Positions 12,701 to 27,700 of a stretch of DNA of 64,000 nucleotides are shown piece after piece (position 1 is the stretch's first letter; each line of letters starts with the position of its first letter). A model generated the notes under the pieces. The model ran no database searches, was not told the origin of the DNA, and worked only from the letters and a program-made list of their open reading frames with translations. The stretch is from Hirudinaria manillensis (taxonomy: Eukaryota > Annelida > Clitellata > Hirudinida > Hirudinidae): NCBI GenBank assembly GCA_034509925.1, contig CM067535.1:7746701-7810700 (forward strand), written 5' to 3'. Both the position numbers and the translations under genes were made by a program.

Positions 12701-15700
12701 AGATGAAACTGTCTTTGATATTCATAAATAATAACACCAATTTTTTTTATCAAAGTAACGCCTCCAAAAGAAGTAGTTCCCACAGTTCCAGGTTAGTCGA
12801 CGCGTTGATTACGAAAATGATTCCATTTTCATGCACTCATGCTATTTTCGTGTACAGCGTACAAGTGCCCAGAAGACGAGGTCAGCGATTTGCCCTCTTC
12901 CACATTCACCACCACACCGAACGTCGGTCAAGATACGCCGTTCGACTTCCCTGCGGATCTGCCAGAAAATCCAAAGGTCACGGTCGCAGTGGGCGATGAA
13001 CCGAAATTGGTAATGGGCGTCACTGTGACGGCAGACAACGTCAAAGAGGTCGTCGTGACAGTGAAGACCGAAGGCTTGCCCGATAAGACGTTCACCGAGC
13101 CGTACGAACCTGGAAAAGTACGTAAAGTTTTTTGGAGCGTTGCATGGAATTATAGCCTTAACGAGTAAGCATCTATTCCTTTAGGAGTTCTTGCCCGAAG
13201 ACACACCCGGCCAAAACGTGGTAGTGGAATTCGTTCCCGAAGACGCAACGAAGCCGACAGTCGTCACGGAATTTGTCGTCACCGTCTGCAAGAAAGGTTA
13301 GTGGAGATGCTTTAGACGGAGGCTTTAGAACGAAATCCTATAAAGCCTATGAATGCTTTCAGCCGTCACCGTTCCGCCCGCACCGACACCTGGAGTTCCA
13401 TTAACCGTTCCTCCAGGTACGCGTGCCTGTTATTATGCCTATTATTCCGACTATATATCTCTACGAGCAAACGTTTTTCGCCGCAGGCGTGACTCCCGGC
13501 CTTCTCTTGACCACAACCCCTGGCAAACCCCCGGTTATACTAAAGGTGGCTAATCTATCCAAATGCGAGATGAAACTGTCTTTGATATTCATAAATAATA
13601 ACACCAATTTTTTTTATCAAAGTAACGCCTCCAAAAGAAGTAGTTCCCACAGTTCCAGGTTAGTCGACGCGTTGATTACGAAAATGATTCCATTTTCATG
13701 CACTCATGCTATTTTCGTGTACAGCGTACAAGTGCCCAGAAGACGAGGTCAGCGATTTGCCCTCTTCCACATTCACCACCACACCGAACGTCGGTCAAGA
13801 TACGCCGTTCGACTTCCCTGCGGATCTGCCAGAAAATCCAAAGGTCACGGTCGCAGTGGGCGATGAACCGAAATTGGTAATGGGCGTCACTGTGACGGCA
13901 GACAACGTCAAAGAGGTCGTCGTGACAGTGAAGACCGAAGGCTTGCCCGATAAGACGTTCACCGAGCCGTACGAACCTGGAAAAGTACGTAAAATTTTTT
14001 TGACGCGTTGCATGGAATTATAGCCTTAACGAGTAAGCATCTATTCCTTTAGGAGTTCTTGCCCGAAGACACACCCGGCCAAAACGTGGTAGTGGAATTC
14101 GTTCCCGAAGACGCAACGAAGCCGACAGTCGTCACGGAATTTGTCGTCACCGTCTGCAAGAAAGGTTAGTGGAGATGCTTTAGACGGAGGCTTTAGAACG
14201 AAATCCTATAAAGCCTATGAATGCTTTCAGCCGTCACCGTTCCGCCCGCACCGACACCTGGAGTTCCATTAACCGTTCCTCCAGGTACGCGTGCCTGTTA
14301 TTATGCCTATTATTCCGACTATATATCTCTACGAGCAAACGTTTTTCGCCGCAGGCGTGACTCCCGGCCTTCTCTTGACCACAACCCCTGGCAAACCCCC
14401 GGTTACTAAAGGTGGCTAATCTATCCAAATGCGAGATGAAACTGTCTTTGATATTCATAAATAATAACACCAATTTTTTTTTATCAAAGTAACGCCTCCA
14501 AAAGAAGTAGTTCCCACAGTTCCAGGTTAGTCGACGCGTTGATTACGAAAATGATTCCATTTTCATGCACTCATGCTATTTTCGTGTACAGCGTACAAGT
14601 GCCCAGAAGACGAGGTCAGCGATTTGCCCTCTTCCACATTCACCACCACACCGAACGTCGGTCAAGATACGCCGTTCGACTTCCCTGCGGATCTGCCAGA
14701 AAATCCAAAGGTCACGGTCGCAGTGGGCGATGAACCGAAATTGGTAATGGGCGTCACTGTGACGGCAGACAACGTCAAAGAGGTCGTCGTGACAGTGAAG
14801 ACCGAAGGCTTGCCCGATAAGACGTTCACCGAGCCGTACGAACCTGGAAAAGTACGTAAAGTTTTTTGACGCGTTGCATGGAATTATAGCCTTAACGAGT
14901 AAGCATCTATTCCTTTAGGAGTTCTTGCCCGAAGACACACCCGGCCAAAACGTGGTAGTGGAATTCGTTCCCGAAGACGCAACGAAGCCGACAGTCGTCA
15001 CGGAATTTGTCGTCACCGTCTGCAAGAAAGGTTAGTGGAGATGCTTTAGACGGAGGCTTTAGAACGAAATCCTATAAAGCCTATGAATGCTTTCAGCCGT
15101 CACCGTTCCGCCCGCACCGACACCTGGAGTTCCATTAACCGTTCCTCCAGGTACGCGTGCCTGTTATTATGCCTATTATTCCGACTATATATCTCTACGA
15201 GCAAACGTTTTTCGCCGCAGGCGTGACTCCCGGCCTTCTCTTGACCACAACCCCTGGCAAAACCCCCGGTTACTAAAGGTGGCTAATCTATCCAAATGCG
15301 AGATGAAACTGTCTTTAATATTCATAAATAATAAAACCAATTTTTTTTATCAAAGTAACGCCTCCAAAAGAAGTAGTTCCCACAGTTCCAGGTTAGTCGA
15401 CGCGTTGATTACGAAAATGATTCCATTTTCATGCACTCATGCTATTTTCGTGTACAGCGTACAAGTGCCCAGAAGACGAGGTCAGCGATTTGCCCTCTTC
15501 CACATTCACCACCACACCGAACGTCGGTCAAGATACGCCGTTCGACTTCCCTGCGGATCTGCCAGAAAATCCAAAGGTCACGGTCGCAGTGGGCGATGAA
15601 CCGAAATTGGTAATGGGCGTCACTGTGACGGCAGACAACGTCAAAGAGGTCGTCGTGACAGTGAAGACCGAAGGCTTGCCCGATAAGACGTTCACCGAGC

Positions 15701-18700
15701 CGTACGAACCTGGAAAAGTACGTAAAGTTTTTTTGACGCGTTGCATGGAATTATAGCCTTAACGAGTAAGCATCTATTCCTTTAGGAGTTCTTGCCCGAA
15801 GACACACCCGGCCAAAACGTGGTAGTGGAATTCGTTCCCGAAGACGCAACGAAGCCGACAGTCGTCACGGAATTTGTCGTCACCGTCTGCAAGAAAGGTT
15901 AGTGGAGATGCTTTAGACGGAGGCTTTAGAACGAAATCCTATAAAGCCTATGAATGCTTTCAGCCGTCACCGTTCCGCCCGCACCGACACCTGGAGTTCC
16001 ATTAACCGTTCCTCCAGGTACGCGTGCCTGTTATTATGCCTATTATTCCGACTATATATCTCTACGAGCAAACGTTTTTCGCCGCAGGCGTGACTCCCGG
16101 CCTTCTCTTGACCACAACCCCTGGCAAACCCCCGGTTACTAAAGGTGGCTAATCTATCCAAATGCGAGATGAAACTGTCTTTGATATTCATAAATAATAA
16201 CACCAATTTTTTTATCAAAGTAACGCCTCCAAAAGAAGTAGTTCCCACAGTTCCAGGTTAGTCGACGCGTTGATTACGAAAATGATTCCATTTTCATGCA
16301 CTCATGCTATTTTCGTGTACAGCGTACAAGTGCCCAGAAGACGAGGTCAGCGATTTGCCCTCTTCCACATTCACCACCACACCGAACGTCGGTCAAGATA
16401 CGCCGTTCGACTTCCCTGCGGATCTGCCAGAAAATCCAAAGGTCACGGTCGCAGTGGGCGATGAACCGAAATTGGTAATGGGCGTCACTGTGACGGCAGA
16501 CAACGTCAAAGAGGTCGTCGTGACAGTGAAGACCGAAGGCTTGCCCGATAAGACGTTCACCGAGCCGTACGAACCTGGAAAAGTACGTAAAATTTTTTTG
16601 ACGCGTTGCATGGAATTATAGCCTTAACGAGTAAGCATCTATTCCTTTAGGAGTTCTTGCCCGAAGACACACCCGGCCAAAACGTGGTAGTGGAATTCGT
16701 TCCCGAAGACGCAACGAAGCCGACAGTCGTCACGGAATTTGTCGTCACCGTCTGCAAGAAAGGTTAGTGGAGATGCTTTAGACGGAGGCTTTAGAACGAA
16801 ATCCTATAAAGCCTATGAATGCTTTCAGCCGTCACCGTTCCGCCCGCACCGACACCTGGAGTTCCATTAACCGTTCCTCCAGGTACGCGTGCCTGTTATT
16901 ATGCCTATTATTCCGACTATATATCTCTACGAGCAAACGTTTTTCGCCGCAGGCGTGACTCCCGGCCTTCTCTTGACCACAACCCCTGGCAAACCCCCGG
17001 TTACTAAAGGTGGCTAATCTATCCAAATGCGAGATGAAACTGTCTTTGATATTCATAAATAATAACACCAATTTTTTTTATCAAAGTAACGCCTCCAAAA
17101 GAAGTAGTTCCCACAGTTCCAGGTTAGTCGACGCGTTGATTACGAAAATGATTCCATTTTCATGCACTCATGCTATTTTCGTGTACAGCGTACAAGTGCC
17201 CAGAAGACGAGGTCAGCGATTTGCCCTCTTCCACATTCACCACCACACCGAACGTCGGTCAAGATACGCCGTTCGACTTCCCTGCGGATCTGCCAGAAAA
17301 TCCAAAGGTCACGGTCGCAGTGGGCGATGAACCGAAATTGGTAATGGGCGTCACTGTGACGGCAGACAACGTCAAAGAGGTCGTCGTGACAGTGAAGACC
17401 GAAGGCTTGCCCGATAAGACGTTCACCGAGCCGTACGAACCTGGAAAAGTACGTAAAATTTTTTTGACGCGTTGCATGGAATTATAGCCTTAACGAGTAA
17501 GCATCTATTCCTTTAGGAGTTCTTGCCCGAAGACACACCCGGCCAAAACGTGGTAGTGGAATTCGTTCCCGAAGACGCAACGAAGCCGACAGTCGTCACG
17601 GAATTTGTCGTCACCGTCTGCAAGAAAGGTTAGTGGAGATGCTTTAGACGGAGGCTTTAGAACGAAATCCTATAAAGCCTATGAATGCTTTCAGCCGTCA
17701 CCGTTCCGCCCGCACCGACACCTGGAGTTCCATTAACCGTTCCTCCAGGTACGCGTGCCTGTTATTATGCCTATTATTCCGACTATATATCTCTACGAGC
17801 AAACGTTTTTCGCCGCAGGCGTGACTCCCGGCCTTCTCTTGACCACAACCCCTGGCAAACCCCCGGTTACTAAAGGTGGCTAATCTATCCAAATGCGAGA
17901 TGAAACTGTCTTTGATATTCATAAATAAAACCAATTTTTTTTATCAAAGTAACGCCTCCAAAAGAAGTAGTTCCCACAGTTCCAGGTTAGTCGACGCGTT
18001 GATTACGAAAATGATTCCATTTTCATGCACTCATGCTATTTTCGTGTACAGCGTACAAGTGCCCAGAAGACGAGGTCAGCGATTTGCCCTCTTCCACATT
18101 CACCACCACACCGAACGTCGGTCAAGATACGCCGTTCGACTTCCCTGCGGATCTGCCAGAAAATCCAAAGGTCACGGTCGCAGTGGGCGATGAACCGAAA
18201 TTGGTAATGGGCGTCACTGTGACGGCAGACAACGTCAAAGAGGTCGTCGTGACAGTGAAGACCGAAGGCTTGCCCGATAAGACGTTCACCGAGCCGTACG
18301 AACCTGGAAAAGTACGTAAAATTTTTTTGACGCGTTGCATGGAATTATAGCCTTAACGAGTAAGCATCTATTCCTTTAGGAGTTCTTGCCCGAAGACACA
18401 CCCGGCCAAAACGTGGTAGTGGAATTCGTTCCCGAAGACGCAACGAAGCCGACAGTCGTCACGGAATTTGTCGTCACCGTCTGCAAGAAAGGTTAGTGGA
18501 GATGCTTTAGACGGAGGCTTTAGAACGAAATCCTATAAAGCCTATGAATGCTTTCAGCCGTCACCGTTCCGCCCGCACCGACACCTGGAGTTCCATTAAC
18601 CGTTCCTCCAGGTACGCGTGCCTGTTATTATGCCTATTATTCCGACTATATATCTCTACGAGCAAACGTTTTTCGCCGCAGGCGTGACTCCCGGCCTTCT

Positions 18701-21700
18701 CTTGACCACAACCCCTGGCAAACCCCCGGTTACTAAAGGTGGCTAATCTATCCAAATGCGAGATGAAACTGTCTTTGATATTCATAAATAATAACACCAA
18801 TTTTTTTATCAAAGTAACGCCTCCAAAAGAAGTAGTTCCCACAGTTCCAGGTTAGTCGACGCGTTGATTACGAAAATGATTCCATTTTCATGCACTCATG
18901 CTATTTTCGTGTACAGCGTACAAGTGCCCAGAAGACGAGGTCAGCGATTTGCCCTCTTCCACATTCACCACCACACCGAACGTCGGTCAAGATACGCCGT
19001 TCGACTTCCCTGCGGATCTGCCAGAAAATCCAAAGGTCACGGTCGCAGTGGGCGATGAACCGAAATTGGTAATGGGCGTCACTGTGACGGCAGACAACGT
19101 CAAAGAGGTCGTCGTGACAGTGAAGACCGAAGGCTTGCCCGATAAGACGTTCACCGAGCCGTACGAACCTGGAAAAGTACGTAAAATTTTTTTGACGCGT
19201 TGCATGGAATTATAGCCTTAACGAGTAAGCATCTATTCCTTTAGGAGTTCTTGCCCGAAGACACACCCGGCCAAAACGTGGTAGTGGAATTCGTTCCCGA
19301 AGACGCAACGAAGCCGACAGTCGTCACGGAATTTGTCGTCACCGTCTGCAAGAAAGGTTAGTGGAGATGCTTTAGACGGAGGCTTTAGAACGAAATCCTA
19401 TAAAGCCTATGAATGCTTTCAGCCGTCACCGTTCCGCCCGCACCGACACCTGGAGTTCCATTAACCGTTCCTCCAGGTACGCGTGCCTGTTATTATGCCT
19501 ATTATTCCGACTATATCTCTACGAGCAAACGTTTTTCGCCGCAGGCGTGACTCCCGGCCTTCTCTTGACCACAACCCCTGGCAAACCCCCGGTTACTAAA
19601 GGTGGCTAATCTATCCAAATGCGAGATGAAACTGTCTTTGATATTCATAAATAATAACACCAATTTTTTTTATCAAAGTAACGCCTCCAAAAGAAGTAGT
19701 TCCCACAGTTCCAGGTTAGTCGACGCGTTGATTACGAAAATGATTCCATTTTCATGCACTCATGCTATTTTCGTGTACAGCGTACAAGTGCCCAGAAGAC
19801 GAGGTCAGCGATTTGCCCTCTTCCACATTCACCACCACACCGAACGTCGGTCAAGATACGCCGTTCGACTTCCCTGCGGATCTGCCAGAAAATCCAAAGG
19901 TCACGGTCGCAGTGGGCGATGAACCGAAATTGGTAATGGGCGTCACTGTGACGGCAGACAACGTCAAAGAGGTCGTCGTGACAGTGAAGACCGAAGGCTT
20001 GCCCGATAAGACGTTCACCGAGCCGTACGAACCTGGAAAAGTACGTAAATTTTTTGACGCGTTGCATGGAATTATAGCCTTAACGAGTAAGCATCTATTC
20101 CTTTAGGAGTTCTTGCCCGAAGACACACCCGGCCAAAACGTGGTAGTGGAATTCGTTCCCGAAGACGCAACGAAGCCGACAGTCGTCACGGAATTTGTCG
20201 TCACCGTCTGCAAGAAAGGTTAGTGGAGATGCTTTAGACGGAGGCTTTAGAACGAAATCCTATAAAGCCTATGAATGCTTTCAGCCGTCACCGTTCCGCC
20301 CGCACCGACACCTGGAGTTCCATTAACCGTTCCTCCAGGTACGCGTGCCTGTTATTATGCCTATTATTCCGACTATATATCTCTACGAGCAAACGTTTTT
20401 CGCCGCAGGCGTGACTCCCGGCCTTCTCTTGACCACAACCCCTGGCAAACCCCCGGTTACTAAAGGTGGCTAATCTATCCAAATGCGAGATGAAACTGTC
20501 TTTGATATTCATAAATAATAAACCAATTTTTTTTATCAAAGTAACGCCTCCAAAAGAAGTAGTTCCCACAGTTCCAGGTTAGTCGACGCGTTGATTACGA
20601 AAATGATTCCATTTTCATGCACTCATGCTATTTTCGTGTACAGCGTACAAGTGCCCAGAAGACGAGGTCAGCGATTTGCCCTCTTCCACATTCACCACCA
20701 CACCGAACGTCGGTCAAGATACGCCGTTCGACTTCCCTGCGGATCTGCCAGAAAATCCAAAGGTCACGGTCGCAGTGGGCGATGAACCGAAATTGGTAAT
20801 GGGCGTCACTGTGACGGCAGACAACGTCAAAGAGGTCGTCGTGACAGTGAAGACCGAAGGCTTGCCCGATAAGACGTTCACCGAGCCGTACGAACCTGGA
20901 AAAGTACGTAAAATTTTTTTGACGCGTTGCATGGAATTATAGCCTTAACGAGTAAGCATCTATTCCTTTAGGAGTTCTTGCCCGAAGACACACCCGGCCA
21001 AAACGTGGTAGTGGAATTCGTTCCCGAAGACGCAACGAAGCCGACAGTCGTCACGGAATTTGTCGTCACCGTCTGCAAGAAAGGTTAGTGGAGATGCTTT
21101 AGACGGAGGCTTTAGAACGAAATCCTATAAAGCCTATGAATGCTTTCAGCCGTCACCGTTCCGCCCGCACCGACACCTGGAGTTCCATTAACCGTTCCTC
21201 CAGGTACGCGTGCCTGTTATTATGCCTATTATTCCGACTATATTTCTCTACGAGCAAACGTTTTTCGCCGCAGGCGTGACTCCCGGCCTTCTCTTGACCA
21301 CAACCCCTGGCAAACCCCCGGTTACTAAAGGTGGCTAATCTATCCAAATGCGAGATGAAACTGTCTTTGATATTCATAAATAATAACACCAATTTTTTTT
21401 ATCAAAGTAACGCCTCCAAAAGAAGTAGTTCCCACAGTTCCAGGTTAGTCGACGCGTTGATTACGAAAATGATTCCATTTTCATGCACTCATGCTATTTT
21501 CGTGTACAGCGTACAAGTGCCCAGAAGACGAGGTCAGCGATTTGCCCTCTTCCACATTCACCACCACACCGAACGTCGGTCAAGATACGCCGTTCGACTT
21601 CCCTGCGGATCTGCCAGAAAATCCAAAGGTCACGGTCGCAGTGGGCGATGAACCGAAATTGGTAATGGGCGTCACTGTGACGGCAGACAACGTCAAAGAG

Positions 21701-24700
21701 GTCGTCGTGACAGTGAAGACCGAAGGCTTGCCCGATAAGACGTTCACCGAGCCGTACGAACCTGGAAAAGTACGTAAAATTTTTTTGACGCGTTGCATGG
21801 AATTATAGCCTTAACGAGTAAGCATCTATTCCTTTAGGAGTTCTTGCCCGAAGACACACCCGGCCAAAACGTGGTAGTGGAATTCGTTCCCGAAGACGCA
21901 ACGAAGCCGACAGTCGTCACGGAATTTGTCGTCACCGTCTGCAAGAAAGGTTAGTGGAGATGCTTTAGACGGAGGCTTTAGAACGAAATCCTATAAAGCC
22001 TATGAATGCTTTCAGCCGTCACCGTTCCGCCCGCACCGACACCTGGAGTTCCATTAACCGTTCCTCCAGGTACGCGTGCCTGTTATTATGCCTATTATTC
22101 CGACTATATATCTCTACGAGCAAACGTTTTTCGCCGCAGGCGTGACTCCCGGCCTTCTCTTGACCACAACCCCTGGCAAACCCCCGGTTACTAAAGGTGG
22201 CTAATCTATCCAAATGCGAGATGAAACTGTCTTTGATATTCATAAATAATAACACCAATTTTTTTATCAAAGTAACGCCTCCAAAAGAAGTAGTTCCCAC
22301 AGTTCCAGGTTAGTCGACGCGTTGATTACGAAAATGATTCCATTTTCATGCACTCATGCTATTTTCGTGTACAGCGTACAAGTGCCCAGAAGACGAGGTC
22401 AGCGATTTGCCCTCTTCCACATTCACCACCACACCGAACGTCGGTCAAGATACGCCGTTCGACTTCCCTGCGGATCTGCCAGAAAATCCAAAGGTCACGG
22501 TCGCAGTGGGCGATGAACCGAAATTGGTAATGGGCGTCACTGTGACGGCAGACAACGTCAAAGAGGTCGTCGTGACAGTGAAGACCGAAGGCTTGCCCGA
22601 TAAGACGTTCACCGAGCCGTACGAACCTGGAAAAGTACGTAAAATTTTTTTGACGCGTTGCATGGAATTATAGCCTTAACGAGTAAGCATCTATTCCTTT
22701 AGGAGTTCTTGCCCGAAGACACCCGGCCAAAACGTGGTAGTGGAATTCGTTCCCGAAGACGCAACGAAGCCGACAGTCGTCACGGAATTTGTCGTCACCG
22801 TCTGCAAGAAAGGTTAGTGGAGATGCTTTAGACGGAGGCTTTAGAACGAAATCCTATAAAGCCTATGAATGCTTTCAGCCGTCACCGTTCCGCCCGCACC
22901 GACACCTGGAGTTCCATTAACCGTTCCTCCAGGTACGCGTGCCTGTTATTATGCCTATTATTCCGACTATATATCTCTACGAGCAAACGTTTTTCGCCGC
23001 AGGCGTGACTCCCGGCCTTCTCTTGACCACAACCCCTGGCAAACCCCCGGTTACTAAAGGTGGCTAATCTATCCAAATGCGAGATGAAACTGTCTTTGAT
23101 ATTCATAAATAATAACACCAATTTTTTTATCAAAGTAACGCCTCCAAAAGAAGTAGTTCCCACAGTTCCAGGTTAGTCGACGCGTTGATTACGAAAATGA
23201 TTCCATTTTCATGCACTCATGCTATTTTCGTGTACAGCGTACAAGTGCCCAGAAGACGAGGTCAGCGATTTGCCCTCTTCCACATTCACCACCACACCGA
23301 ACGTCGGTCAAGATACGCCGTTCGACTTCCCTGCGGATCTGCCAGAAAATCCAAAGGTCACGGTCGCAGTGGGCGATGAACCGAAATTGGTAATGGGCGT
23401 CACTGTGACGGCAGACAACGTCAAAGAGGTCGTCGTGACAGTGAAGACCGAAGGCTTGCCCGATAAGACGTTCACCGAGCCGTACGAACCTGGAAAAGTA
23501 CGTAAAATTTTTTGACGCGTTGCATGGAATTATAGCCTTAACGAGGAAGCATCTATTCCTTTAGGAGTTCTTGCCCGAAGACACACCCGGCCAAAACGTG
23601 GTAGTGGAATTCGTTCCCGAAGACGCAACGAAGCCGACAGTCGTCACGGAATTTGTCGTCACCGTCTGCAAGAAAGGTTAGTGGAGATGCTTTAGACGGA
23701 GGCTTTAGAACGAAATCCTATAAAGCCTATGAATGCTTTCAGCCGTCACCGTTCCGCCCGCACCGACACCTGGAGTTCCATTAACCGTTCCTCCAGGTAC
23801 GCGTGCCTGTTATTATGCCTATTATTCCGACTATATATCTCTACGAGCAAACGTTTTTCGCCGCAGGCGTGACTCCCGGCCTTCTCTTGACCACAACCCC
23901 TGGCAAACCCCCGGTTACTAAAGGTGGCTAATCTATCCAAATGCGAGATGAAACTGTCTTTGATATTCATAAATAATAACACCAATTTTTTTATCAAAGT
24001 AACGCCTCCAAAAGAAGTAGTTCCCACAGTTCCAGGTTAGTCGACGCGTTGATTACGAAAATGATTCCATTTTCATGCACTCATGCTATTTTCGTGTACA
24101 GCGTACAAGTGCCCAGAAGACGAGGTCAGCGATTTGCCCTCTTCCACATTCACCACCACACCGAACGTCGGTCAAGATACGCCGTTCGACTTCCCTGCGG
24201 ATCTGCCAGAAAATCCAAAGGTCACGGTCGCAGTGGGCGATGAACCGAAATTGGTAATGGGCGTCACTGTGACGGCAGACAACGTCAAAGAGGTCGTCGT
24301 GACAGTGAAGACCGAAGGCTTGCCCGATAAGACGTTCACCGAGCCGTACGAACCTGGAAAAGTACGTAAAATTTTTTTGACGCGTTGCATGGAATTATAG
24401 CCTTAACGAGTAAGCATCTATTCCTTTAGGAGTTCTTGCCCGAAGACACACCCGGCCAAAACGTGGTAGTGGAATTCGTTCCCGAAGACGCAACGAAGCC
24501 GACAGTCGTCACGGAATTTGTCGTCACCGTCTGCAAGAAAGGTTAGTGGAGATGCTTTAGACGGAGGCTTTAGAACGAAATCCTATAAAGCCTATGAATG
24601 CTTTCAGCCGTCACCGTTCCGCCCGCACCGACACCTGGAGTTCCATTAACCGTTCCTCCAGGTACGCGTGCCTGTTATTATGCCTATTATTCCGACTATA

Positions 24701-27700
24701 TATCTCTACGAGCAAACGTTTTTCGCCGCAGGCGTGACTCCCGGCCTTCTCTTGACCACAACCCCTGGCAAACCCCCGGTTACTAAAGGTGGCTAATCTA
24801 TCCAAATGCGAGATGAAACTGTCTTTGATATTCATAAATAATAAAACCAATTTTTTTTATCAAAGTAACGCCTCCAAAAGAAGTAGTTCCCACAGTTCCA
24901 GGTTAGTCGACGCGTTGATTACGAAAATGATTCCATTTTCATGCACTCATGCTATTTTCGTGTACAGCGTACAAGTGCCCAGAAGACGAGGTCAGCGATT
25001 TGCCCTCTTCCACATTCACCACCACACCGAACGTCGGTCAAGATACGCCGTTCGACTTCCCTGCGGATCTGCCAGAAAATCCAAAGGTCACGGTCGCAGT
25101 GGGCGATGAACCGAAATTGGTAATGGGCGTCACTGTGACGGCAGACAACGTCAAAGAGGTCGTCGTGACAGTGAAGACCGAAGGCTTGCCCGATAAGACG
25201 TTCACCGAGCCGTACGAACCTGGAAAAGTACGTAAAATTTTTTTGACGCGTTGCATGGAATTATAGCCTTAACGAGTAAGCATCTATTCCTTTAGGAGTT
25301 CTTGCCCGAAGACACACCCGGCCAAAACGTGGTAGTGGAATTCGTTCCCGAAGACGCAACGAAGCCGACAGTCGTCACGGAATTTGTCGTCACCGTCTGC
25401 AAGAAAGGTTAGTGGAGATGCTTTAGACGGAGGCTTTAGAACGAAATCCTATAAAGCCTATGAATGCTTTCAGCCGTCACCGTTCCGCCCGCACCGACAC
25501 CTGGAGTTCCATTAACCGTTCCTCCAGGTACGCGTGCCTGTTATTATGCCTATTATTCCGACTATATATCTCTACGAGCAAACGTTTTTCGCCGCAGGCG
25601 TGACTCCCGGCCTTCTCTTGACCACAACCCCTGGCAAACCCCGGTTACTAAAGGTGGCTAATCTATCCAAATGCGAGATGAAACTGTCTTTGATATTCAT
25701 AAATAATAACACCAATTTTTTTTATCAAAGTAACGCCTCCAAAAGAAGTAGTTCCCACAGTTCCAGGTTAGTCGACGCGTTGATTACGAAAATGATTCCA
25801 TTTTCATGCACTCATGCTATTTTCGTGTACAGCGTACAAGTGCCCAGAAGACGAGGTCAGCGATTTGCCCTCTTCCACATTCACCACCACACCGAACGTC
25901 GGTCAAGATACGCCGTTCGACTTCCCTGCGGATCTGCCAGAAAATCCAAAGGTCACGGTCGCAGTGGGCGATGAACCGAAATTGGTAATGGGCGTCACTG
26001 TGACGGCAGACAACGTCAAAGAGGTCGTCGTGACAGTGAAGACCGAAGGCTTGCCCGATAAGACGTTCACCGAGCCGTACGAACCTGGAAAAGTACGTAA
26101 AATTTTTTTGACGCGTTGCATGGAATTATAGCCTTAACGAGTAAGCATCTATTCCTTTAGGAGTTCTTGCCCGAAGACACACCCGGCCAAAACGTGGTAG
26201 TGGAATTCGTTCCCGAAGACGCAACGAAGCCGACAGTCGTCACGGAATTTGTCGTCACCGTCTGCAAGAAAGGTTAGTGGAGATGCTTTAGACGGAGGCT
26301 TTAGAACGAAATCCTATAAAGCCTATGAATGCTTTCAGCCGTCACCGTTCCGCCCGCACCGACACCTGGAGTTCCATTAACCGTTCCTCCAGGTACGCGT
26401 GCCTGTTATTATGCCTATTATTCCGACTATATATCTCTACGAGCAAACGTTTTTCGCCGCAGGCGTGACTCCCGGCCTTCTCTTGACCACAACCCCTGGC
26501 AAACCCCCGGTTACTAAAGGTGGCTAATCTATCCAAATGCGAGATGAAACTGTCTTTGATATTCATAAATAATAAAACCAATTTTTTTTATCAAAGTAAC
26601 GCCTCCAAAAGAAGTAGTTCCCACAGTTCCAGGTTAGTCGACGCGTTGATTACGAAAATGATTCCATTTTCATGCACTCATGCTATTTTCGTGTACAGCG
26701 TACAAGTGCCCAGAAGACGAGGTCAGCGATTTGCCCTCTTCCACATTCACCACCACACCGAACGTCGGTCAAGATACGCCGTTCGACTTCCCTGCGGATC
26801 TGCCAGAAAATCCAAAGGTCACGGTCGCAGTGGGCGATGAACCGAAATTGGTAATGGGCGTCACTGTGACGGCAGACAACGTCAAAGAGGTCGTCGTGAC
26901 AGTGAAGACCGAAGGCTTGCCCGATAAGACGTTCACCGAGCCGTACGAACCTGGAAAAGTACGTAAAATTTTTTTGACGCGTTGCATGGAATTATAGCCT
27001 TAACGAGTAAGCATCTATTCCTTTAGGAGTTCTTGCCCGAAGACACACCCGGCCAAAACGTGGTAGTGGAATTCGTTCCCGAAGACGCAACGAAGCCGAC
27101 AGTCGTCACGGAATTTGTCGTCACCGTCTGCAAGAAAGGTTAGTGGAGATGCTTTAGACGGAGGCTTTAGAACGAAATCCTATAAAGCCTATGAATGCTT
27201 TCAGCCGTCACCGTTCCGCCCGCACCGACACCTGGAGTTCCATTAACCGTTCCTCCAGGTACGCGTGCCTGTTATTATGCCTATTATTCCGACTATATAT
27301 CTCTACGAGCAAACGTTTTTCGCCGCAGGCGTGACTCCCGGCCTTCTCTTGACCACAACCCCTGGCAAACCCCCGGTTACTAAAGGTGGCTAATCTATCC
27401 AAATGCGAGATGAAACTGTCTTTGATATTCATAAATAATAACACCAATTTTTTTTATCAAAGTAACGCCTCCAAAAGAAGTAGTTCCCACAGTTCCAGGT
27501 TAGTCGACGCGTTGATTACGAAAATGATTCCATTTTCATGCACTCATGCTATTTTCGTGTACAGCGTACAAGTGCCCAGAAGACGAGGTCAGCGATTTGC
27601 CCTCTTCCACATTCACCACCACACCGAACGTCGGTCAAGATACGCCGTTCGACTTCCCTGCGGATCTGCCAGAAAATCCAAAGGTCACGGTCGCAGTGGG

